64,000 nucleotides of DNA, from positions 3,948,613-4,012,612 of the forward strand of contig NZ_MQWC01000004.1 in the NCBI RefSeq assembly GCF_002954405.1. The letters are read 5' to 3'. Under the pieces are notes generated by a model. It made no database searches, was not told the origin of the DNA, and saw nothing but the letters and a program-made list of their open reading frames with translations. This DNA comes from Salinibacter sp. 10B (GTDB lineage: Bacteria; Bacteroidota; Rhodothermia; Rhodothermales; Salinibacteraceae). Position 1 is the stretch's first letter; the number at the start of each line of letters is the position of its first letter. The translations under genes and the position numbers were made by a program. Positions 18,364 to 26,725 of this stretch are shown here, piece after piece.

Positions 18364-18786
18364 ATGGAGATCATTGCCGGACTGATTGCGACAATAGCCA
18401 TCGTTGCGCTGGGATACGCCACCCGTCAGGGCCGGTCCCTGTCGTTCTACAGCAGCGTGCTGATTGTCATTGCGTTGGGCTACGTGTTATTTGCAGCAAT
18501 GGCAGGCACGCCGCGCAAAATTGGGATTGAGAGCGCGATTGCCGCCGGATTCATCGTCATTGCTGTGGCGGCGGCGCGGTGGGGGACTGTGCGCACGGCC
18601 GGGTGGTTGATGGCCGCCGGGCTCACTGCGCACGGGGTGTACGACCTCGTGCATTCCAGTGTCGTGACGAATCCGGTGGTGCCTGCCTGGTGGCCGCTGT
18701 TCTGCGGCGTTGTCGACATTCTCCTCGGCGGATGGGTGCTTGTACTATTGAGACGCGACAGGTTGATGGCCCCACCTGCGGAGTGA
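18364..18786 (+). CDS. Four-helix membrane protein, unknown
   Basis: A 140-residue hydrophobic protein with four to five predicted helices: an N-terminal IIAGLIATIAIVALGYA, a second SVLIVIALGYVLFAAMA, then FIVIAVAAARWG, WLMAAGLTAHGVYDLVH and a last VVDILLGGWVLVLLRR. The AHGVYDLVHSSVVTNP..WWP..C segment resembles a motif seen in small uncharacterised membrane proteins of metal clusters, but the family could not be named. It lies 24 nt after the permease gene and 36 nt before the DUF2231 gene, so all three are likely one transcript under the CsoR-type site at 17.02 kb. Confidence 0.65.
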   Translation: MEIIAGLIATIAIVALGYATRQGRSLSFYSSVLIVIALGYVLFAAMAGTPRKIGIESAIAAGFIVIAVAAARWGTVRTAGWLMAAGLTAHGVYDLVHSSVVTNPVVPAWWPLFCGVVDILLGGWVLVLLRRDRLMAPPAE

Positions 18787-18822
18787 GCCATTCGTTCTCT
18801 TTGACGATTTCCGATTCGACTC

Positions 18823-19869
18823 ATGGAACTGATTCCAGAGTGGGCGCCCAACCTTCACCCGATGCTCGTTCACTTCCCGATTGCGCTCCTTCTAGGCGCA
18901 ATTGGGGCGGATGTGATGGCGCTCGGCCTGCGGCGGTGGGCCGTCCAGCGGCCCTTGAACTGGCTTCGACCGGCCACGGTCGCGCTCTACGTGGCAGGGG
19001 CGGTGAGTGCGGTGGTGACTTACTTCACCGGCTCTTGGGCGGCGGACGCGGTGTCGGTGCCCGCCGCGGCGGAGGCCACCCTCAGCGAGCATGCCAATCT
19101 CGGATGGTGGACGATGTGGTTCTTCGGGATCTATGCTCTGGTGCGACTCGGAGCGCATCTCTGGCCGAAAACACGCGAGCGAGTCTCTGTTCACGTCGTG
19201 CTGTTGCTGGTTGCCCTCGGCGGCGGATATCTGCTCTACGAGACGGGCGAGCACGGTGCGGAGATGGTGTATCGATACGGGGTGGGGGTACAGCAGGCCG
19301 AAGCGGAGAGTGCGTCAGTGGAGCCCGGTTTGACGATCGGGGAAAACGGCTGGCAGTGGCAGCCGCAGTCGGACACGGCCTGGACGTCGCGCATGACGTG
19401 GCTGGAAGGGCGTCCGACCGACGTGCAGGCGTCACTCGACACCACGAACGCCGGACGTGTCGTCCTCGCGCTCCGGCCGACGGCTCCGGTCACGTTTGTC
19501 GTGCCGGATACGCTCGGCGCCGTGCAATTCAGCGCAGAAATGAACCTGGACGGATTTGAGGGCACCGCGTCGCTCCTCCACCACGTGCAGGGGGCGCAAT
19601 CGTATGATTTCCTCACGGTGGACGGCTCGACGCTGCAGCAGGGGCGCATGACGGATGGCACGCGATCGACGTTTGCCACGAGCACCGTTGACGGGGGCGG
19701 TTGGCGGACGATCCGGGCCGTTGGGGACGGCACACACTTTCGCGGATACGTGGACGGAGAAATGATGGTGCACGGGCACGGCGACGCTGCGGAGCCGGGA
19801 TCGGTGGGGCTCCGCCTGGAGGGGACCGGCACGGTTCGGATTCTTCGTCTTGCGGCGGAATCGTTGTAG
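18823..19869 (+). CDS. DUF2231 membrane domain fused to a beta-rich C-terminal domain
   Basis: A 348-residue protein. Residues 1-150 show the DUF2231 signature NLHPMLVHFPIALL, GADVMAL and SEHANLGWW with four membrane helices; such domains often occur with cytochromes or metal genes and may bind heme through the conserved His. From about residue 165 a soluble periplasmic domain follows, with GENGWQWQPQSD, a beta-sandwich pattern and EGTGTVRILRLAAESL at the end, resembling a laminin-G/concanavalin-like (DUF1080-style) fold. The fusion is not the usual DUF2231 layout. It follows the small membrane protein at 36-nt spacing and ends the permease unit. Confidence 0.7.
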   Translation: MELIPEWAPNLHPMLVHFPIALLLGAIGADVMALGLRRWAVQRPLNWLRPATVALYVAGAVSAVVTYFTGSWAADAVSVPAAAEATLSEHANLGWWTMWFFGIYALVRLGAHLWPKTRERVSVHVVLLLVALGGGYLLYETGEHGAEMVYRYGVGVQQAEAESASVEPGLTIGENGWQWQPQSDTAWTSRMTWLEGRPTDVQASLDTTNAGRVVLALRPTAPVTFVVPDTLGAVQFSAEMNLDGFEGTASLLHHVQGAQSYDFLTVDGSTLQQGRMTDGTRSTFATSTVDGGGWRTIRAVGDGTHFRGYVDGEMMVHGHGDAAEPGSVGLRLEGTGTVRILRLAAESL

Positions 19870-19951
19870 TCTCAGGGGAGAGGTCAGCGTCGCTCGTCTT
19901 CAGACACCCGAAACGGTGAACATTGATCGAATCCAACACCCTGTACCCGAC

Positions 19952-19980
19952 TATAGGGTTTCGAAAACGGAAACCCTATA
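19952..19980. promoter_or_regulatory. Candidate MerR/CueR-type operator dyad
   Basis: A perfect 11-bp inverted repeat (TATAGGGTTTC at 19952-19962, GAAACCCTATA at 19970-19980) with a 7-nt centre, the centre length of CueR-type MerR operators. Further CTATAG/TATAG half-sites follow at 19986-19999. It lies 124 nt before the Cys-rich secreted protein. Binding by the second MerR (26726) is possible but unproven. Confidence 0.5.
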
Positions 19981-20104
19981 CCTCACTATAGAAGTATAGA
20001 GCAACAGCGTGACACAGAAGGCCTTTCGGGGCCTGCTTCAACGCTCGCGTTGGGGGGCGACACCCCCGAACCTTTTGACAGAGGCGTTTTCCCGTACTGC
20101 TACC

Positions 20105-20530
20105 ATGCGCTGCCCAACCCGACATTCTCGGTCACGAATTGCCACCACGCTGGTGTTTTTCATCGGCGTGGGGTTGGTCGGGATCGGGAGCGTCTGTTTG
20201 TCTCTTGCGGGCAGTCCGGGGGCCGTGCACGACGCCATCTCGTCCTGCTGCGGTGAGCAGGTTGGCCAGGAGGCCGCCTGCACCGTCGCCTCCGAGTGCC
20301 AGGGGGAGGAGGCCGTCGTTTCGCACTCGTCGGCAATTCTGACGAACTCCAGCTGCGGCGTCAAAGCGGATCGCTCTGCTCCGGCGTTCGGAGCCGATGC
20401 TCCTTCCGCTCACATAAAGGCCAAAAAGCGGGCGTTGGGCGTCATCCGTTCTTTCTTCTCTCTTGGGTGGACGACGGCATTTTCTCCACCCGTATCTCTC
20501 CACCTCCTGTACGAGGTGTTTCTGGATTGA
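20105..20530 (+). CDS. Cys-rich exported small protein, unknown
   Basis: A 141-residue protein with an N-terminal signal or anchor (RIATTLVFFIGVGLVGIGSVCLSLAGS) and then a short soluble part with SSCCGEQ, AACTVASECQGEE and SSCGVK, six Cys after the signal helix, which suggests a disulfide or metal-binding module in the periplasm. A hydrophobic C-terminal VSLHLLYEVFLD follows. No family was recognised. A GTG at 20009 would add 32 residues without a signal; ATG 20105 was chosen. It lies behind the MerR-type dyad (19952-19980) and before the Met-rich protein. A comparable Cys-rich exported protein begins the multicopper oxidase unit at 28230. Confidence 0.55.
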   Translation: MRCPTRHSRSRIATTLVFFIGVGLVGIGSVCLSLAGSPGAVHDAISSCCGEQVGQEAACTVASECQGEEAVVSHSSAILTNSSCGVKADRSAPAFGADAPSAHIKAKKRALGVIRSFFSLGWTTAFSPPVSLHLLYEVFLD

Positions 20531-20658
20531 GAAGGTCGGCCTACCCGCATAGGGTCGACTGACTACCTCTTCGATGGAGCGGAGGAGGGGAATCCCCGTC
20601 GCGGGGACTCCTACGTTTCCATCCCGCACCCAGACAATACTCGTACCTCAATCCAGAG

Positions 20659-21432
20659 ATGACCATGAAACGCTTAACCATTGCACTTTCGATTCTTCTT
20701 ACCCTCGGACTTCTCACTCCGATTTCTGCCAGTGCGCAGCACCCGCAGCATCACGGCCAGCGCGGGATGATGGCCCGCTCCGACAGCATGCCCGGCGGGA
20801 TGATGGGCATGATGCAGGGCGGCATGATGGGCCAGGGCATGATGCAGATGATGCGGGGCATGCACCAGCAGATGATGCAAAACCCCATGCACCGGTCTCA
20901 CATGACGGCCTTTATGCTGCCGGCCCTCGCAGATACGCTGGGGCTCTCCGACCAGCAGGTCGACCAGATCAACCAGTTCAAGAGCGAGGCGATGAGCCAG
21001 CACAGCGAGCACCAAGCGCAGATGAAGGCACAGCGCGAGGAGTTTATGAGCCTGTTTGAGACTGAGGGACAGCCGTCGGCCGAGGCCGTGCGCCAGCACC
21101 TGACGGCGATGGCTGAGATGCGAGCGGACCAGCAGGCTGCTATGTACGAAGCATCCCAGCAGATGCGCCAGGTGCTCACCGATGAGCAGCGCACGATGCT
21201 CGACAGCCTTCCCCCTCAGCAGAAAATGCGGCAGATGATGTCACGCATGCCCATGAAGGACATGATGCAGATGATGGGATCGATGGGCGGCGGCATGGGA
21301 GAGTGCCCGATGGGCGGCGGCATGATGAGCGGCATGCAGGGCATGCCCATGATGCAAGGCATGCATCAGCAGATGATGCAGCAGGGGGGCATGCAGAACA
21401 TGCCGATGCAGCAAAATCGCCAGAACCAGTAA
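20659..21432 (+). CDS. Met/His-rich periplasmic Spy/CpxP-like protein
   Basis: A 257-residue exported protein. The signal peptide ends at PISASAQ. Two Met-rich blocks (about residues 36-85 and 195-250, built of GGMMGMM, QQMMQ and GMQGMPMMQ units) flank a helical middle (SDQQVDQINQFKSEAMSQH and LTDEQRTMLDSL) with LTxxQ-like motifs of the Spy/CpxP family. Met-rich stretches bind Cu(I) in the periplasm, so it may be a copper-buffering chaperone. A single Cys in GECPMGG lies in the C-terminal block. ATG 20665 is an alternative start. It sits 128 nt after the Cys-rich protein and before the EF-hand-like lipoprotein. Confidence 0.75.
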   Translation: MTMKRLTIALSILLTLGLLTPISASAQHPQHHGQRGMMARSDSMPGGMMGMMQGGMMGQGMMQMMRGMHQQMMQNPMHRSHMTAFMLPALADTLGLSDQQVDQINQFKSEAMSQHSEHQAQMKAQREEFMSLFETEGQPSAEAVRQHLTAMAEMRADQQAAMYEASQQMRQVLTDEQRTMLDSLPPQQKMRQMMSRMPMKDMMQMMGSMGGGMGECPMGGGMMSGMQGMPMMQGMHQQMMQQGGMQNMPMQQNRQNQ

Positions 21433-21550
21433 ACGCATCCCGCCGTGGGGAGGAAGACCCGAGGAGGTGGTGTCCTCGGGTCTCCCCTCCGGGTGATGGG
21501 CGTGCTCGGCATCAGACCGATATTTCCTTCCCCTTCCAGCCCCCGGAACC

Positions 21551-22243
21551 ATGTCATACCCTTCCTCCAGAGCTCGACGAATGAGACCGTCGGGCAAGAG
21601 CTTCGGGGTTCCCGTGATTGTTCTCTTCGCTGCGATTGTGCTCGTACTCACGGGCTGCGACTTTGCTGAAGAAGAACGCGAGTCGCACGATGACCTCTAT
21701 CCGATGTACGTCGACGGCAATGGAAATGGGGTAAACGACTACGTTGAGAGATCGGGCCATGACAGTGGAGAGGCAGAACAGGCCCGCTCGACCTCGTCCA
21801 AGGACATGCCTGGAGGGATGCCGGTGGGGCCTGCCTCGCCCGGACATGCCTTCGTTGACGAAAATGGCGACGGGATTTGTGACTACGCGCAGAACGGAAG
21901 TGCTACGTGGCACGGCCCCGGATTCACGGACGAAAACGACAATGGAATTTGTGACTACTGGGACGAAGCGTCGCCCCGGCACCACCGGCACGACGGGATG
22001 CAATTCCAGGATCACAACGAGAACCGGATCAACGACTTTTTCGAGGAGGGGACGCATCGGGGGCCAACGCATACGTTCGTCGACGAGAACGGCGATGGGA
22101 TCTGCGACCACGCTCAGGATGGAAGCTCGACCTGGCACGGCCCGAATTTCGTCGATGAGGATGGGGACGGGCGCCCCGACCCCTGGGAGCCGGGTGGCCG
22201 TGGCCACGGCGGTGGTCATCACGGCGGGGATGGAAGGATGTAG
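21551..22243 (+). CDS. Lipoprotein with six EF-hand-like Ca-binding loops
   Basis: A 230-residue lipoprotein. LVLTGC (Cys36) is a good lipobox; ATG 21581 would give a more usual 26-residue signal. Six loops of the form D-x-N-x-D/N-G-x-x-D occur at about residues 53, 101, 125, 152, 176 and 200. Residues 101-139 and 176-214 are a clear internal duplication with the shared motif STWHGP between two loops. This resembles thrombospondin type-3/dockerin-like calcium loops. The tail is His/Gly-rich (GRGHGGGHHGGDG). Function is unknown; the copper-island context suggests a surface metal-binding role, but the loops themselves favour Ca2+. Confidence 0.7.
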   Translation: MSYPSSRARRMRPSGKSFGVPVIVLFAAIVLVLTGCDFAEEERESHDDLYPMYVDGNGNGVNDYVERSGHDSGEAEQARSTSSKDMPGGMPVGPASPGHAFVDENGDGICDYAQNGSATWHGPGFTDENDNGICDYWDEASPRHHRHDGMQFQDHNENRINDFFEEGTHRGPTHTFVDENGDGICDHAQDGSSTWHGPNFVDEDGDGRPDPWEPGGRGHGGGHHGGDGRM

Positions 22244-22304
22244 GTCATCAATTATAGATTTCGATACATTCAATTTAGAAATTATGTTTGGAGGTGAACA
22301 TCAC

Positions 22305-22541
22305 ATGTTTAACGGAATGCACGATGGATGGATATGGGGGATACACTTTGGGTGGTGGATTATTTGGATTCTCCTGATTGTGGGCGTAGTATGGGCAATC
22401 AATCGCGCGCAGTCAGAAAGCACATCTTCCCGTTCACAACGGGAGACGCCGCTGGAAACGCTGAAGCGTCGCTACGCCGAGGGAGAACTCTCGACCGAAG
22501 AGTACGAGGAGCGGAAAAAGCGTCTTCAGCGCGATCAGTGA
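22305..22541 (+). CDS. Small SHOCT-domain membrane protein
   Basis: A 78-residue protein: a His/Trp-rich N-terminus (MFNGMHDGWIWGIHFGWW), one membrane helix (IIWILLIVGVVWAI), then a SHOCT motif (PLETLKRRYAEGELSTEEYEERKKRL). GGAGGTGA at 22290-22297 is one of the few clear Shine-Dalgarno sites in the window and decides for ATG 22305, although ATG 22284 would add seven residues. The sequence just upstream (22245-22290) is notably A+T-rich compared with its neighbours. SHOCT proteins are small, widespread and of unknown role, frequent next to copper and efflux genes. Its stop codon overlaps a GTG of the next gene. Confidence 0.75.
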   Translation: MFNGMHDGWIWGIHFGWWIIWILLIVGVVWAINRAQSESTSSRSQRETPLETLKRRYAEGELSTEEYEERKKRLQRDQ

Positions 22542-22564
22542 CGAAACAGGTTCCCCGACGACGG

Positions 22565-23233
22565 ATGAACGAGCCAAACGTAGACACAGGGACGTCCCCG
22601 GACGCGACGGCGACCGACCACACGCGGAGCCGCTACGACCTGGCTGCGCCGGTGTATGACCTGATGGAATGGCCCATCGAACGAGGGCTGTACCGATCCT
22701 GGCGAGAGACGCTCTGGGCCGAGGTCGACGGGCCGCAGGTGCTGGAGATTGGGGTTGGGACGGGGAAGAACATTCCGTACTACCCGGAGGGAGTACACGT
22801 GACGGCCATCGACCTGTCGCCGGGCATGCTGAAGCGAGCCCGGCGGGTCGCTGATCGCCATCCGGAGAAGCAAGTGACGCTTCGAGAGATGGACGCGCAG
22901 GCGCTCGACTTCGCGGTCGAGACGTTTGACGATGTAGTGGCGACGTTTGTGTTCTGCTCCGTACCCGATCCCATCCAGGGGCTTCGAGAAGCACTGCGCG
23001 TGACGCGGTCCGGCGGGGGGCTTCACCTCCTGGAGCACATGCGGGCATCGCCTTCCTGGCTTGCTCGCCTCATGGAGGTGCTCGATGGGCCGATGCACTG
23101 GCTCACCGGCGTTCACATCGCTCGCCAGACCGTTCAGAACGTTGAGGCGGCCGGATGGACCCTCGACGAGGTGTCCACTTTGAGTTGGGGGGACATCTAT
23201 CGACGAATTACCGCTCACAAATCACCTGATTGA
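22565..23233 (+). CDS. Class I SAM-dependent methyltransferase, paralogue A
   Basis: A 222-residue methyltransferase. SAM-binding motif I is VLEIGVGTGKNIPYYP, followed by AIDLSPGM, LREMDAQALDF and FVFCSVPDP, then LLEHMRA and VHIARQTVQNV near the C-terminus. It resembles phospholipid N-methyltransferase/UbiE-type enzymes, but the acceptor is unknown. By hand alignment it is roughly 60% identical to the protein at 31980, with whole blocks shared. GTG 22538 overlaps the SHOCT stop and would add nine residues. It lies directly before the CPH-type copper ATPase, a context that suggests a metal-stress role without proving it. Confidence 0.78.
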   Translation: MNEPNVDTGTSPDATATDHTRSRYDLAAPVYDLMEWPIERGLYRSWRETLWAEVDGPQVLEIGVGTGKNIPYYPEGVHVTAIDLSPGMLKRARRVADRHPEKQVTLREMDAQALDFAVETFDDVVATFVFCSVPDPIQGLREALRVTRSGGGLHLLEHMRASPSWLARLMEVLDGPMHWLTGVHIARQTVQNVEAAGWTLDEVSTLSWGDIYRRITAHKSPD

Positions 23234-23296
23234 AAAATTTCAGGCAAACCGTCGCCCACTCTCTAGCGCCCTCTCACATTTCTATCAGATCGATTC

Positions 23297-25375
23297 ATGA
23301 ACGACAATCAGGGGTCACCAACCACGACCGCATCGGAGCACGCCTCCGGACACGAGCACGGCCACTCCGCCCACGACGAGCATAGCAGGCACGAGCACGA
23401 GGGGCACGGGGATCATGAAGGTCATCACGACCATCACGCCCAGATGGTCGAGGACTTCCGGCGGCGCTTCTGGATCTCGCTCATCCTCACAGTCCCGATC
23501 CTCCTGCTCTCGCCGCTGATCCAGAGCGTGCTGGGCATCGAAGAGGCGCTGCAGTTTCCCGGCGACCTTGTAGCGCTCTGGGGCTTTTCCTCGGTGGTCT
23601 TTGTGTACGGGGGCTGGCCGTTCCTGAAGGGCATTTATGAGGAGCTTTCGGACCTCACGCCCGGCATGATGACGCTCATCGCCGTGGCCATTACGGTGGC
23701 GTACGTCTATTCGAGTGCCGTCGTCTTCGGGCTCACGGGGAGCATCTTCTTCTGGGAGCTGGCCACGCTGATTGACGTGATGCTGGTGGGGCACTGGATC
23801 GAGATGCGCTCGGTGATGGGGGCCTCGAAGGCGCTGGAGGAATTGGCCAAACTCATGCCGCAGACGGCCCACCGCCTCACCGAGAGCGGCGACACCGAAG
23901 AGGTGCCTCTGGAGGCGCTCCAGCACGGCGACCGGGTGCTCATCCGGCCCGGCGAGAAGATTCCGGCCGATGGCGAAGTCGTGGAGGGCTCCTCATCCGT
24001 CAACGAGGCCATGCTCACCGGAGAGTCGGTGCCAGTCCCCAAGGAAGAGGGCAACGAGGTCATCGGCGGCTCGATTAATGGCGAAGGCTCACTCACGGTC
24101 GAGGTGCAGAAGACTGGGGAGGAGGGGTACCTCTCGCAGGTGATCGACATGGTGCAGGAGGCGCAGGAGACGAAGTCGAAGACGCAGGACCTGGCCAACC
24201 GGGCGGCCGTCTGGCTGACCGCCATCGCGCTTGGGGGCGGGGCCATTACGATGTTCGTCTGGTCGGTCGTGATGGGGGCGGACTTTGCGTTTGCGCTGGA
24301 GCGCACGGTAACGGTGATGGTGATTACCTGCCCACACGCACTGGGACTGGCCGTGCCGCTCGTCGTGGCCGTTTCGACGGCGCTCTCCGCTCAGAACGGC
24401 CTTCTCATTCGCGACCGCACCGCGTTCGAGGCGGCCCGCAACCTGGAGGCAGTCATCTTTGACAAGACGGGGACGCTTACGGAGGGGCGCTTCGGTGTCA
24501 CCGACACGATTAGCTTCAACGGCATGTCGGAGGACGACATTCTCACGTATGCGGCGGCGGTTGAGAGCCGGTCGGAGCATCCCATTGGCAAAGGCATCGT
24601 TGATGCGGTTGACGATGCCCCCGCGGTCGAAAACTTCAATTCGATCACCGGGAAGGGCATTGAGGGTCGTGTAAACGGCCGGGACGTTATGGTCGTCAGT
24701 CCAGGGTACCTTCGCGAGAACGGGTACGAAATGACCGACGCGCGGTACGAAGAGCTCTCCGGGCAGGGAAAGACCGTGGTCTTCGTTATCATCGACGAGA
24801 AATTGGAAGGGGCCGTGGCGTTGGCCGACATTATCCGCGAGGAGTCACGGGAGGCGATCCGCGTGCTGAAGGACATGGGCATTCAGGTGATGATGCTGAC
24901 CGGCGACAACCGTCAGGTGGCCGAGTGGGTGGCCGGGGAGCTTGCACTCGACGACTACTTCGCCGAGGTGCTGCCCGACGAGAAGGCAGACAAGGTGAAA
25001 GAGGTGCAGAGTCGCGGCCTCACCACGGCGATGGTGGGCGACGGTGTGAACGACGCCCCGGCCCTCGCCACGGCCGACGTCGGCATCGCCATCGGTGCCG
25101 GGACGGACGTGGCCGTCGAAACCGCTGACATCGTGCTGGTGCGCAACAACCCGCAGGACGTGACCTCCATCCTGAAACTGGCGCAGAGCACCTACAACAA
25201 GATGGTGCAGAATCTGTGGTGGGCGGCCGGCTACAACATCTTCGCCATTCCGGTGGCGGCGGGCGTGCTCTACGGATGGGGCATCCTGTTCGGCCCGGCG
25301 GTGGGCGCGGCGCTGATGAGCCTCAGCACCGTCATCGTCGCCATCAACGCGCGCCTGCTGACCGTGGAGCGGTAA
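23297..25375 (+). CDS. copB: CopB-type (CPH) copper-transporting P1B ATPase
   Basis: A 692-residue ATPase. Instead of HMA domains the N-terminus is a His-rich tail (residues about 14-49, with HEHGHSAHDEHSRHEH and HDHHAQ). The membrane motif is CPH (ITCPHALGLAVP, near 346), which defines P1B-3 (CopB) pumps for Cu(I)/Cu(II) or Ag. TGESVPV, DKTGTLTEG, SEHPIGKGI and GDGVNDAP are intact. It complements the CPC-type CopA at 11652, giving the island two pumps of different class. It lies 63 nt after methyltransferase A. The symbol follows the ATPase CopB, not the outer-membrane CopB at 30870. Confidence 0.92.
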   Translation: MNDNQGSPTTTASEHASGHEHGHSAHDEHSRHEHEGHGDHEGHHDHHAQMVEDFRRRFWISLILTVPILLLSPLIQSVLGIEEALQFPGDLVALWGFSSVVFVYGGWPFLKGIYEELSDLTPGMMTLIAVAITVAYVYSSAVVFGLTGSIFFWELATLIDVMLVGHWIEMRSVMGASKALEELAKLMPQTAHRLTESGDTEEVPLEALQHGDRVLIRPGEKIPADGEVVEGSSSVNEAMLTGESVPVPKEEGNEVIGGSINGEGSLTVEVQKTGEEGYLSQVIDMVQEAQETKSKTQDLANRAAVWLTAIALGGGAITMFVWSVVMGADFAFALERTVTVMVITCPHALGLAVPLVVAVSTALSAQNGLLIRDRTAFEAARNLEAVIFDKTGTLTEGRFGVTDTISFNGMSEDDILTYAAAVESRSEHPIGKGIVDAVDDAPAVENFNSITGKGIEGRVNGRDVMVVSPGYLRENGYEMTDARYEELSGQGKTVVFVIIDEKLEGAVALADIIREESREAIRVLKDMGIQVMMLTGDNRQVAEWVAGELALDDYFAEVLPDEKADKVKEVQSRGLTTAMVGDGVNDAPALATADVGIAIGAGTDVAVETADIVLVRNNPQDVTSILKLAQSTYNKMVQNLWWAAGYNIFAIPVAAGVLYGWGILFGPAVGAALMSLSTVIVAINARLLTVER

Positions 25376-25470
25376 CCGGCCGCACGGGAACGGCAGGAGC
25401 GCTGCCGAGGACACGTTTTCAGCAGTCCTCCTGCCCATTTAGGAAATACGAACCTAACATTTCTGCTCTC

Positions 25471-25899
25471 ATGAATCGATCCATCTTGCCCTCTTTTCGC
25501 ACGCCGGGCGCTCTGCTCCTGGCCCTCGTTCTCGTTCTTGCGCTCGGCTGGGCGCATCAGGCCTTCATTGCTTTTGAGGAGGCAGACGTTGCGGGAGAGA
25601 ACGGTCAACGTACCGTCGTGGTCAACCTCACCGACACGCCGAGTACCACCGGGGAGCTCCACGCCACACTGGTGAGCGGCGAGCTTTCGTCGGGCGCTCA
25701 TGAGGCGACGGTTCTCTCCGACCGAGACTGCGCACCGGACGCCAATGGCATTTCGCACTGCCTCAACGAACTGGCCCTCGGGGACACCCGCATCACTGTT
25801 CGACATCACCACCGGATGAACGAAATCCCCTGCCTGCGCCCCGGGGAAACGGTGACGGTGATACGCAAGGCAAACGATGCACGCCGCCGTGCCTCGTGA
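25471..25899 (+). CDS. Exported small protein of unknown family
   Basis: A 142-residue protein with an N-terminal signal helix (PGALLLALVLVLALGWAHQ). The mature part has VLSDRDCAPDANGISHCLNEL followed by TRITVRHHHRMNEIPCLRPGETVTV, so three Cys and an HHH cluster are grouped in the last 50 residues. That arrangement would suit metal binding in the periplasm. I recall similar uncharacterised proteins in actinobacteria and halophiles, but no function. A TTAGG-N9-CCTAA repeat (25439-25457) lies 13 nt before the start. It follows the CPH ATPase by 95 nt. Confidence 0.55.
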   Translation: MNRSILPSFRTPGALLLALVLVLALGWAHQAFIAFEEADVAGENGQRTVVVNLTDTPSTTGELHATLVSGELSSGAHEATVLSDRDCAPDANGISHCLNELALGDTRITVRHHHRMNEIPCLRPGETVTVIRKANDARRRAS

Positions 25900-25966
25900 G
25901 GGAGCAGTGAGACGACACCCTGGATTGCAGAGTCAGATATTGGAAGAATAGCTCCTCTACGCACTC

Positions 25967-26656
25967 ATGGACATTGCAGTCTTTGGGGCCACAGGAGGAA
26001 CGGGACAACAGCTGATCGGACAGGCGAGACAGGCAGGGCACCGACTGCGCGGACTTACGCGCTCCCCCGAAAAGCTATCGTCGGAAAGCAGCGTCAAACC
26101 CGTCGAGGGAAATGTCCTCAATCCCGAACACGTTCGAAAAACAGTAGCAGGGACGGAAGCGGTCGTATGCATTCTCGGACGGACGAAGAATAACCCATCG
26201 GATGTCGTGTCCAGGGGGACCCGAAACATCGTCGATGCGATGATTCAGTGCGGAGTCGAACGGTTGGTCGTCGTCACGTCGATTGGGCTCGGGTCGAGTG
26301 TTCAGAACCTGCCGTGGTATGGTCGTCTCGCGAACGCGACGGTTCTCCAGAATCTGATGGCCGACAAAGCGCGACAGGAAGAAATCGTCATGGAGAGTCC
26401 CCTCGACTGGTCGATTGTGCGCCCGGGCGGGCTCACAGACGGCTCGCAGACCGGAGAATACGTTCATGGCGTCGAGATCGACGTGAACGCTGCCCCCATT
26501 TCACGGGCGGATGTTGCGGATTTTTTGCTCACTGTCCTTGAAGATCGGCTGTATGTTCGAGAGGCTCCGCTCGTTACGACGAAGGAAGAGATCGGACTGT
26601 CGTTTTTATGGGAGCAAGTCACGGACGTAACCGATCGGCTCTTGTGGGGGAAATAG
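25967..26656 (+). CDS. NmrA-like NAD(P)-binding atypical SDR protein
   Basis: A 229-residue Rossmann protein. The dinucleotide loop is VFGATGGTGQQLIGQA at residues 4-19, followed by LTRSPEKL, the conserved VEGNVLNPE and a VERLVVVTSIGLGSS strand. WSIVRPGGLTDG is typical of atypical short-chain dehydrogenases that bind NADP(H) and often act as quinone reductases or redox sensors (YtfG/NmrA-like). The Tyr-x-x-x-Lys catalytic pair is not evident. It precedes the second merR by 69 nt. A role in redox stress caused by metals is inferred from position only. Confidence 0.75.
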   Translation: MDIAVFGATGGTGQQLIGQARQAGHRLRGLTRSPEKLSSESSVKPVEGNVLNPEHVRKTVAGTEAVVCILGRTKNNPSDVVSRGTRNIVDAMIQCGVERLVVVTSIGLGSSVQNLPWYGRLANATVLQNLMADKARQEEIVMESPLDWSIVRPGGLTDGSQTGEYVHGVEIDVNAAPISRADVADFLLTVLEDRLYVREAPLVTTKEEIGLSFLWEQVTDVTDRLLWGK

Positions 26657-26725
26657 GAGCTCGGCGCGAGTGGCCTGGAGGGCAAACGGGTCTTGAGACA
26701 TGATTCATTGAACAGGAACGAGTCT

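Noticed and set aside
20576-20610. GC-rich hairpin AGGAG/CTCCT with CCCCG/CGGGG inside
   Set aside because: No T-tract follows and the arms are asymmetric; not enough to call a terminator or regulatory site.
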